Source: Okeania sp. SIO1I7
GTDB lineage: Bacteria > Cyanobacteriota > Cyanobacteriia > Cyanobacteriales > Microcoleaceae
Direction of reading: 5' to 3'
Assembly (NCBI GenBank): GCA_010672585.1
Contig: JAAHGF010000008.1
Location: forward strand, 716,091 to 780,090
Length of the DNA: 64,000 nucleotides
Each line of letters starts with the position of its first letter. Position 1 is the first letter of the stretch. The notes below the pieces were generated by a model, which saw nothing but the letters and a program-made list of their open reading frames with translations, was not told the origin of the DNA and made no database searches. Position numbers and translations under genes: made by a program. Below are positions 55,484 through 62,609 of the stretch, piece after piece.

Positions 55484-56356
55484 TCATTCCTTATCGCTTT
55501 TAGCATTCGACTTTTTGAGGCGCAGACTAACCCAGACCATTTGCTTGAGCGGTAATGGTACTTCTGGGTGTAGCCCTTCTGATATATCTTCAAAAGTTTT
55601 GATTGAACCCGGATAAACGGCAACTTGCCATCCTTGTTCGGAAAGGCAAGCGTTTATAGCGCACTCCTCAAGAAAGTATGTTATTCCTAGATGCTGCCTT
55701 AGTTCATCCACTTGTGATGTTTCTACCTGTTGATCTCGGTTCAGATATTGTTGAACGAATAAATTGACCAAACCATGAAAAGATTCATTTTTTTTGTAAA
55801 GCTTCTCAAGCTCTTCATAATATGTCTTAAAGTCTGATCGCTTCTCAATTTCTGAAGTAGTCTTCAACTGAAATTGACAGTTTCCGGAATACTGCTCGAA
55901 CAGCGAATAGTTTTGATTAATAAACTGTTCTCCAGTGCGAATTGCCTCTGACCAAGCTTCATCCCCTTTGAATCCTTCTCTTACCTCAATTGTCAGTCGG
56001 TATATACTATCAGTAACTAGGACTAGGCAAGCATTAAAGTGTTCGCTAATCCATTTGATACAACCTTCAATGCGCCCGCGATTGAGAAAATTTTTACTTC
56101 CAAGACTGATTCCAAAAATACACTTTTGATACTTAGACAATGAGCTACGTAGGTGAACGGGAGATACTTTATATATACTTGCTTTATACTGATAAATTAG
56201 AGTATTTTTGGTATTAGAGTTGGTTAAGTATAACTCGTTTCTCTTGAGATCGATTGCTTGATTAATTCTAGATTGAATCAACTTTAGCTGCTCTAAGGAA
56301 AGCTGATTCCAGTCAAAATTTTCAATAATTGTTTCTCGATCGCTACGACTATTCAT
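55484..56356 (-). CDS. Probable tRNA-dependent cyclodipeptide synthase (XYP type)
   Basis: The 290-aa protein (ATG at 56356; a TTG at 56374 adds six residues) shows the CDPS signature. CDPSs join two aminoacyl groups taken from charged tRNAs into a cyclic dipeptide. By alignment from memory to AlbC: catalytic Ser84 lies in CIFGISLGSKNF (AlbC GISAGNSYF). Tyr227 and Glu231 in TYFLEECAI match the Y-x3-E pair of AlbC (YVLAE). Tyr248-Pro249 in VAVYPGS match the YP of the XYP subfamily, with Ser87 at the X position. The central LVTDSIYRLTI, basic helices and FKTYYEELEKLYKKNESFHG also align in order. No tailoring oxidase or methyltransferase gene is adjacent. It lies between flv3 and flv1 on the opposite strand. 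The product is unknown. Confidence 0.72.
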   Translation of the reverse strand: MNSRSDRETIIENFDWNQLSLEQLKLIQSRINQAIDLKRNELYLTNSNTKNTLIYQYKASIYKVSPVHLRSSLSKYQKCIFGISLGSKNFLNRGRIEGCIKWISEHFNACLVLVTDSIYRLTIEVREGFKGDEAWSEAIRTGEQFINQNYSLFEQYSGNCQFQLKTTSEIEKRSDFKTYYEELEKLYKKNESFHGLVNLFVQQYLNRDQQVETSQVDELRQHLGITYFLEECAINACLSEQGWQVAVYPGSIKTFEDISEGLHPEVPLPLKQMVWVSLRLKKSNAKSDKE

Positions 56357-56616
56357 ACTGTTAAATATTATCAAAATAACATGGGTCTAAAACCCCGCCT
56401 TTTAAGGCGCAATATTTTTGGAGCGAAGCTCAAATCTCCTACTTCCCCTCCTGGGAAGGGGAGGGGCGAGGGGTGGGTTGACTTCTGAGTTCTGAGTTCT
56501 GAGTTCTGACTTCGTTAATGGGAGCCATCTGAAAAAAACGAGAAATATTATGCTGAAATCCAGATTTACTGTTGTCTTCACAGTTATTTCAGCTATTAAA
56601 AAAGGATAATGACTAA

Positions 56617-56734
56617 TATCATGTCCGGTAGCACCGTTTGTGTATAAAATTAAGGTAAAAATGGGAGAAAACCTTCTGCCTCCTGCCTCCTGCCTTCCTT
56701 CCACCAAAGTCTAATTATTCAACCGGACATGATA
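56617..56734. mobile_element. MITE-like element, TIR TATCATGTCCG, TSD TAA (copy D)
   Basis: A 118-bp element with ends TATCATGTCCGGT and ACCGGACATGATA. It is flanked by TAA at 56614-56616 and 56735-56737. The interior has CTTCTGCCTCCTGCC heptamers. It sits between the CDPS gene and the TerB gene. Confidence 0.85.
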
Positions 56735-56787
56735 TAACTCATAAGACGAGCCTATCAAAATCCTCTAGAACAAAGTGTTAACCTAAA

Positions 56788-57273
56788 TTAAACTTCGTTT
56801 TCAAACAAGGCAAGTCGCAGTCGCTCAGTTGATTCTTCCATTTCTGCTAAAGACTCTAGACTTACAACAATGCTACGTTCTATCCCTAAAATTTCTGCCG
56901 CTTTAGCCACAGCTGCTTTTTCTTTTTCATGGTAACTACCATCAGCTCGACTCATCTTAATCGCTTGATACAGCATAACTCGGCGAAAATTTAGAGGAAA
57001 ATTATAGCTGATCCCATTTAATAGCTCCTCAATGTTGGCATTTTTCCAATCGAATTGGCGTAGTGCTTCTATGTACTCTTGAGAGTCTACCATCAAAAGC
57101 TCTTGTTCATCAATATACCACTGGAATTCAGCTTCTGCCAGTTCGCCATCTGCCCCAGCGATGGCCATCAGTGCGCCACCATACTTCACGGCCACATCAA
57201 AATCAATGGATTGAGCGTTATTGTATCTCTGCTTGGAATATTTTGTTAGTTGCAGACTTTTTCCAGTACTCAT
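56788..57273 (-). CDS. TerB-like helical protein (161 aa)
   Basis: A soluble all-helical protein with two DG motifs in equivalent places: MAIAGADGELAEAEFQWYID near residue 37 and KMSRADGSYHEKEKAAVAKA near residue 110. This is the metal-binding pattern of the TerB/DjlA N-terminal fold. TerB-like proteins occur in tellurite-resistance and membrane-associated stress systems, but the specific role is unknown. A strong GGAGGG lies just before the ATG at 57273. It is upstream of the CDPS gene on the same strand. The 430-bp gap, holding a mobile element, makes a shared transcript doubtful. Confidence 0.75.
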   Translation of the reverse strand: MSTGKSLQLTKYSKQRYNNAQSIDFDVAVKYGGALMAIAGADGELAEAEFQWYIDEQELLMVDSQEYIEALRQFDWKNANIEELLNGISYNFPLNFRRVMLYQAIKMSRADGSYHEKEKAAVAKAAEILGIERSIVVSLESLAEMEESTERLRLALFENEV

Positions 57274-57911
57274 ATTTCCCTCCTTTAATTGTAGGCTTCA
57301 ACAAGATTCAAACTTATTATATTTTGATTATTTGTGTCAATCTTCTAAAGTATAAGTATTTAACCAAACATGATATAATTGGTTTATTAAGCCCTTGATA
57401 GTGTTGACTGAATGCTGCAATGTTTTACCGCAGGCAGTTTAATGGTATAAAGAAGGAAGAATGTAGAAAGTTAATCGCCGATCTTCTACTTACTAGACAT
57501 CTCCAAAAATCCAAAATAAAATCAATTATCACACAGAAATAATCAATTCTTTCTTCCTAATGCCTACTGCATACTACCTACTCCCTCTTTTCTGGATATG
57601 TTCTACTGTTTCAGCTATTTCATAACTTCTAATATTAATAGTAACTGTCATGATATAATCACAAATGCAGTAGACTTATTCGACCTCAACTTTGGTTAAT
57701 CACTTTAATAAATGCTACTTAGACATTTTACGGTTGAAAAAATACCTAAAAGTCAGTCTAGCTATACAAGGAAATTACATCAATCTCTGAAAATAGCTAA
57801 AACCCTTGGTAAGTAAAAAATTATGCCTTTTTAACATAAAAATACTTGCCTGTCTATATTCGATCTTGTTTTCTGCTTATATTTTATGTAAGTTCTACTA
57901 ATCAACTAACT
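57274..57911. other. Divergent intergenic region upstream of flv1
   Basis: No gene in about 640 bp. A degenerate ATATCATG-type end lies near 57367-57378 and a TAGACATCTCC fragment near 57495. The rest is A/T-rich and should include promoters for flv1 and the TerB gene. Confidence 0.55.
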
Positions 57912-59633
57912 ATGCTACAAACCACCAAAAAAAAAGACGTTCAAATTGTCATAATTGCTGAAGAAACAAAAGTTCTCCGTTCTCGCACTTGGGATAGACT
58001 AAAATTTGAAGTCGAATATTCTCTACAAAAAGGCACTACTGCTAACTCCTATCTCATTCAAGCTGAAAAAACTGCAGTTATCGATCCACCAGGTGAATCA
58101 TTTACTAAAAACTACTTAGACTCATTGCAACTACGCTTAAATTGGCATCGCCTTGACTATATAATTCTAGGACACTTTAATGCTAATCGTGCTGCTACCC
58201 TCAAAGCTTTATTATCCCTCGCACCTCAAATAACTTTTGTTTGCTCAAACCCTGCAGCTTTAACTCTCAAAGACTATTTTAAAGAACAAGAGTTGAAAAT
58301 TCAGATAGTTAAAGGTGAAGATACTCTAGACTTGGGCAATGGTCATCAATTACAATTTATTACCACTCCTACCCCTAAATGGCCCGATGGTTTGATGACT
58401 TACGACCCAAAAACTCAAATTTTGTTTACTGATAAGTTTTTTGGCGCTCATGTTTGTGGAGACCAAGTTGCTGATGAAGGATGGAGTATCTACAGTGAAG
58501 ACCGACGTTTCTATTATGACTGTCTCCACGCTGCTCAAGCAAAACAAGTGCTTTCTACCCTAGATAAAATTTCTGACTTGAGCGTGAAATTTTATGCTTC
58601 CGGTCATGGACCAATGGTACGTTATGGGATGACTGAGTTAACAAATTTGTATCGGAAGTGGAGTCAGGAACAAAATTCACGAGATTTGAATGTTGCCTTG
58701 CTTTATGCTTCAGCTTATGGTAATACTGCAACTATTGCTCAGGCGATCGCTAAGGGTTTAACTAAAGCAGGGGTCGCTGTAGAATCAATTAACTGTGAAG
58801 CTGCCACGTCTGATGAAATCAAGGAAGCAATTGAAAAATGTGATGGATTTATTATTGGTTCCCCCACACTTGGCGGTCACGCACCAACTCAAATTCAAAC
58901 AGCTTTGGGTATTGTACTGAATACAGCTTCTAAGAGTAAATTAACTGGGGTATTTGGTTCCTTTGGTTGGAGTGGTGAAGCCATTGATATTTTGGAAAGT
59001 AAGTTAAAAGATGCGGGTTATAAGTTTGGTTTTGAAACTATTCGGGTGAAGTTTAAGCCAGACGATAACACGCTTCAAACTTGTAAGGAAGCAGCTATTG
59101 ATTTTGCTCAGACTTTGATCAAGTCTCGGAAACTTCGCGCTCCTAAACCTTCGGCAAGTGCTTCGGGAAGCGATCGTACAGCTCAAGCAGTGGGACGTGT
59201 TGTGGGGTCTTTGTGTGTGATGTCTGCCAGACGTGGAGATGTCACCAGTGCGATGTTAGCTTCTTGGGTTTCTCAGGCGACTTTTAATCCCCCAGGGGTG
59301 ACTATTGCAGTGGCGAAAGACCGTGCGCTGGAATCTTTGACCCATACAGGCGATCGCTTTGTGTTGAATATATTAGCAGAGGGCAAACAATTGAGAAAGC
59401 ATTTTCAGAAGTCTTTTGCACCGGGAGAAGATCGTTTTGTGGGAGTGGAAACCAAGGAAGCTGAGAATGGTTGTCCGGTTTTGACAGGTGCTCTTGCTTA
59501 TTTGGAATGTAAGATAGCAAACCGGATGGAATGTGGCGACCATTGGTTGGTTTATGCAGTGGTGGAGAATGGTCAGGTTTTGAATGAAGGGGTAACAGCA
59601 GTTCATTTCCGCAAGTCGGGTAGTCATTATTAA
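57912..59633 (+). CDS. flv1: Flavodiiron protein Flv1
   Basis: The 573-aa partner of Flv3 counts from the ATG at 57912; the frame is open back to 57846, but that extension is not conserved. It has the three-domain order of Flv3, but the iron ligands are replaced: GHFNANRAA where Flv3 has SHTEPDHSG, PKWPD for LHWPD and TDKFFGAH for CDAFGMH, while SGHGP is kept. This ligand loss is the known mark of Flv1/Flv2. The start-region sequence YSLQKGTTANSYLI and VIDPPGESFTKNY identify Flv1. The flavodoxin domain (ALLYASAYGNTATIAQAI, IGSPTLGGH) and flavin-reductase domain (SAMLASWVSQATFNPPGVTI) are complete. Flv1/Flv3 heterodimers protect photosystem I under fluctuating light. Confidence 0.94.
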   Translation: MLQTTKKKDVQIVIIAEETKVLRSRTWDRLKFEVEYSLQKGTTANSYLIQAEKTAVIDPPGESFTKNYLDSLQLRLNWHRLDYIILGHFNANRAATLKALLSLAPQITFVCSNPAALTLKDYFKEQELKIQIVKGEDTLDLGNGHQLQFITTPTPKWPDGLMTYDPKTQILFTDKFFGAHVCGDQVADEGWSIYSEDRRFYYDCLHAAQAKQVLSTLDKISDLSVKFYASGHGPMVRYGMTELTNLYRKWSQEQNSRDLNVALLYASAYGNTATIAQAIAKGLTKAGVAVESINCEAATSDEIKEAIEKCDGFIIGSPTLGGHAPTQIQTALGIVLNTASKSKLTGVFGSFGWSGEAIDILESKLKDAGYKFGFETIRVKFKPDDNTLQTCKEAAIDFAQTLIKSRKLRAPKPSASASGSDRTAQAVGRVVGSLCVMSARRGDVTSAMLASWVSQATFNPPGVTIAVAKDRALESLTHTGDRFVLNILAEGKQLRKHFQKSFAPGEDRFVGVETKEAENGCPVLTGALAYLECKIANRMECGDHWLVYAVVENGQVLNEGVTAVHFRKSGSHY

Positions 59634-59670
59634 AGTAAAGTCATTAGACCTCTGATAAAAATCAAAAATA

Positions 59671-59861
59671 GGCGTTGCTGAAGTGTGTGTATGATATTAA
59701 TCCTAATTACTTAGGAGTCAATCCACCCTTAACCCTTCCCAGGAGGGGAGGGGAACGACTGAGTCAGGAGGGAAGAAATAAGAAAAAAGAGTAGCATAAG
59801 AGAACGTTTTTTGTTAGCGCTCTGATTCGGACATGATATCATACCTCAAATCACCAACGCC
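59671..59861. mobile_element. Degenerate GGCGTTGCTGA element holding a TATCATGTCCG end
   Basis: GGCGTTGCTGAAG and TCACCAACGCC bracket 191 bp. Inside are CTTAGGAGTCAATCCACC sequence from the 176-bp repeat family and, near the right edge, a CGGACATGATA end (59829-59839) whose inner sequence matches the solo end at 50535. No flanking duplication is evident. Confidence 0.5.
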
Positions 59862-59920
59862 TATCAATTACCGAAAAATTAATGACTTTCCCCTATTGCC
59901 TCTTTTGGAGGAGATGTCTA

Positions 59921-60421
59921 TTGGATACGCAGTGCTGGTTATGGTGGTTTGCTCAACCTGAACGGTTAAACGAAGAGGCGATCGCCTGTATTGCCGATCA
60001 AAGTAACGAATTGTGGTTTTATGTTGCTAGAGAGCGATCGCTCATGTAGGTTGGGTTGAGGCGCTCACACAGATTATGGCACGGATGTACGGATTAAGCA
60101 GTAGTGAACTGACATAATGAACTTTGGTTGAGTCCAATTAGTGTTTGGGAAGCACTGGTTATTGCAGAAAAAGGACGCATATCTGTGCAACCCGATCCTG
60201 TTACATAGGTTAACTTAGCTTTACAAACTATAGAAACTCGTGAAGCTCAAATGAATCATGCTATTGCTATTTTAAGTCGTCAGGTTGTACTACCTCATCA
60301 AGATCCCGCAGATAGATTTATTGTTGCTACAGCTATTTACTATGGGTTAACATTAGCCACAGTTGATACCGATATTATAGGTAGTTCGGCAGTACAAACA
60401 CTGAGTTATAAAATCTTGTAG
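59921..60421 (+). pseudogene. Decayed PIN-domain (VapC-like) toxin gene
   Basis: The frame from 59921 reads LDTQCWLWWFAQPERLNEEA and ADQSNELWF, a typical VapC start (LDT-x-CWLWW). A roughly 96-bp in-frame insert with three stop codons follows. Then the PIN sequence resumes in the same frame with NELWLSPISVWEALVIAEKG. A TAG at 60206-60208 sits where a Trp is expected (PDPVT-stop-VNLALQT). The rest (QDPADRFIVATAIYYGLTLA, ATVDTDI) runs to a proper TAG stop. The insert is flanked by the repeated codons for NELW and contains TAGGTTGGGTTGAGG and ACACAGAT repeat pieces. No antitoxin gene remains upstream. Confidence 0.75.
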
Positions 60422-60442
60422 AAGAGCGATCGCTACTCATGT

Positions 60443-60550
60443 AGGTTGGGTTGAGGAACGTTAGCGGAGCTTATCCGAAGGATAAACCCAACATAAGTTT
60501 AGATATAGGATGGGTTTTTGTTGGGTTGCGCTATCGCTTAACCCAACCTA
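60443..60550. repeat. TAGGTTGGGTTGAGG and inverse hairpin repeats
   Basis: GTAGGTTGGGTTGAGG with AAACCCAAC (60443-60493), followed by GTTGGGTTGCG-CTTAACCCAAC (about 60519-60548). They lie just downstream of the decayed PIN gene. Confidence 0.7.
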
Positions 60551-60554
60551 CAAT

Positions 60555-60650
60555 CTAGCCTAGTCCTCCAAAGAAAGCAATAATCAAGCAAATAATAAAG
60601 AAAATAAGGGCAATTACAATAAAAGAAAGGGCATTTTTGGGAAGTCTCAT
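60555..60650 (-). CDS. 31-aa single-span membrane peptide
   Basis: The short open frame reads MRLPKNALSF, then a hydrophobic helix IVIALIFFIICLIIAFFGG, then LG and TAG. Positive residues before the helix predict the N-terminus on the cytosolic side. The length resembles small photosystem or cytochrome subunits, but I match none of them. No clear ribosome-binding site is seen. The hydrophobic run is too regular to be mere chance, but expression is unproven. Confidence 0.45.
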   Translation of the reverse strand: MRLPKNALSFIVIALIFFIICLIIAFFGGLG

Positions 60651-60737
60651 AGTTCAAGTAGTTAAAGAAGTAAAAAACTAAAGGTAAGAAGTCTACTAAT
60701 ACAAATAACAGTAGACTTCATTAGAAATGGCTTTCAA

Positions 60738-61007
60738 TCAGTTTCTAGGCTTGTTGTCTGTAGGTGAAATAACATCATCTAATCGAGTAACAAGTGACAT
60801 GGTGCTTACGGCAGATTTTGTACCGTCAGAAGCTGCTTTACTCCAATTAATTGTTTTCTTACCTTTAGCTTTTTGGCTTAAAGCATTTCCAACCGTTGCT
60901 CCACCTACTCCAGCACCACATAGCCCCAAAGCTTTTCCAACAGCTATTAATGCTATTGTAGTTGTGACTGGCTCGATCGCGAAATGAATAAAATGAGTTG
61001 TTAACAT
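60738..61007 (-). CDS. Small Gly/Ala-rich membrane protein (89 aa)
   Basis: The minus-strand frame reads TTTIALIAVGKALGLCGAGV then GGATVGNALSQKAKGKK, a hydrophobic glycine-zipper helix followed by a basic stretch and a Ser/Thr-rich polar tail. A competing plus-strand frame (60727-60987) is less protein-like (Pro/Ala runs). AAGG lies close to the ATG at 61007. No family is recognised. It could be a small pore-forming or membrane-stress peptide, which is speculation. Confidence 0.5.
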   Translation of the reverse strand: MLTTHFIHFAIEPVTTTIALIAVGKALGLCGAGVGGATVGNALSQKAKGKKTINWSKAASDGTKSAVSTMSLVTRLDDVISPTDNKPRN

Positions 61008-61213
61008 TACCTTATTCTAGATTTATGTTGGACATTTTTTCCATGATTACTCATAAGTCAATAGTTTGCCTAGTCCAAAAACGTTCAAATTTGTTACTCT
61101 TTTTCTGACTCAAATTTATCTACTTTTGTAGAAAAATGTTAAAAATGTACTGGACTTTTACCTAATTTCAGGGATAATAGCGATAATATAAAAAACATAC
61201 CTTTCCTTAGCCT

Positions 61214-62596
61214 ATGAACATAGAAAAAGCCTTAAAAATAGCCGATATGATAGTCTTTGAGAAAACAGGTAAACATCTAAATGACCTACAACAAGCGGTA
61301 CTCAAAGTAACTCTACAACGGGAGACTTACAAAGATATAGCTAAAGACTTGAAATGTTCTGAAAGTAGTGTTAGAAAAGCTGGTGCGGAATTATGGCAAA
61401 TATTTTCGGAGAGGTTAGATGAAGATATCAGTAAATCAAATTTTCGCTCTGCAATAGAAAGGTGGCAAAACTCTAACATTTTAAACCTTGCACAAGATGT
61501 TGTAGTGAGTGACAGTTTCAACATCTGTGAAAAAGAAAGACACCCCCCAAATACACCAAACTCACACCAACCTAACCAACAAACATCTCACCCCAAACAA
61601 CCCGCAACGCCACATCAAGATTTAGACGAAATGCCAGAGTTGGGCGACTTCTACAACCGCACCACCGAACTCGAAACCCTAACCACCTGGATTTTACAAC
61701 AACACTGTCACCTCATCGCACTCACGGGTATCATTGGTATCGGCAAAACCACATTAGCAGTAAAACTCGTTCACCAAATAAAAGATAATTTTGACTATGT
61801 AGTTTGGCGAAGTCTCCAAACATCCCCCACTTTTGCCGAATTTCAAGCTAACTTACTTCAATTTTTCTCCCAGTCTCAACAACAAAACTCACTCAAAAAC
61901 ACACAAAAACCTTTACCCCTAATCAAATATTTACAGAAGCATCGTTGTTTAGTAGTCTTGGATGACATTCATCACCTTTTCAGCAGTGGGGAGTTGGCAG
62001 GAAAGTACAAACCAGGATACGAAGAATATGACTACTTTTTCAAACAGATAGAAAAATTATCCCATGACAGTTGCCTGCTATTAATAGGTTGGGAACAACC
62101 CATTAAACTTGCTCAACTCAAAAGCAAAAAAACACCAATTCCTATTTTGCAACTGACTGGTTTAGATATTGCCAGCGCAACAGAAATACTCAGAGATTAT
62201 GGTTTGGCAGAAATTGATAACTGGGAAAAACTAATTCACCACTATCAAGGCAACCCTCTATGGTTAAAAAGTGTGGCAACTCAGATTCAAGAATTCGGAG
62301 AAAATTTGATTGAGCTATTGCCCGATGATGCCATCTTATTACCAGAAGATTTAAAAGATACTTTACAACAGCAGAGCGATCGCCTATCGGAAACCGAAAA
62401 ACAAATCTTGGAGCTATTAGTAATGAAAAATCAACCTGTTAGTCTGGCGCAACTGTTAGAAACTACAGAAACGTCACCATCAGATTTATTCAACATATTA
62501 CAATCTTTGTGTAGGCGTTCCATGATTGAAAAACAAGAAAATTTTTACAGTGTCCCACCTGTAGTCAGGGAATATAGCAGTAGTTTTTTTGGTTAG
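61214..62596 (+). CDS. NB-ARC STAND ATPase with N-terminal vMAP-type HTH, no sensor
   Basis: The 460-aa protein starts with the HTH-like domain common in cyanobacterial STAND and vWA-MoxR-associated proteins (residues 1-90: HLNDLQQAVLKVTLQRETYK, DLKCSESSVRKAG). A Pro/Gln/His-rich linker follows, then an NB-ARC ATPase (about 135-380): Walker A GIIGIGKTTLA, Walker B CLVVLDDIHH, and GNPLWLKSVA. A winged-helix-like end (about 390-460, LSETEKQILELLVMKNQPVS) precedes the stop. Most relatives continue into WD40 or TPR sensor repeats; this one stops. A tandem DNA array begins about 10 bp later. It may act as a signalling switch or be a truncated gene. Confidence 0.82.
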   Translation: MNIEKALKIADMIVFEKTGKHLNDLQQAVLKVTLQRETYKDIAKDLKCSESSVRKAGAELWQIFSERLDEDISKSNFRSAIERWQNSNILNLAQDVVVSDSFNICEKERHPPNTPNSHQPNQQTSHPKQPATPHQDLDEMPELGDFYNRTTELETLTTWILQQHCHLIALTGIIGIGKTTLAVKLVHQIKDNFDYVVWRSLQTSPTFAEFQANLLQFFSQSQQQNSLKNTQKPLPLIKYLQKHRCLVVLDDIHHLFSSGELAGKYKPGYEEYDYFFKQIEKLSHDSCLLLIGWEQPIKLAQLKSKKTPIPILQLTGLDIASATEILRDYGLAEIDNWEKLIHHYQGNPLWLKSVATQIQEFGENLIELLPDDAILLPEDLKDTLQQQSDRLSETEKQILELLVMKNQPVSLAQLLETTETSPSDLFNILQSLCRRSMIEKQENFYSVPPVVREYSSSFFG

Positions 62597-62609
62597 GACA
62601 GAGTTTGAG

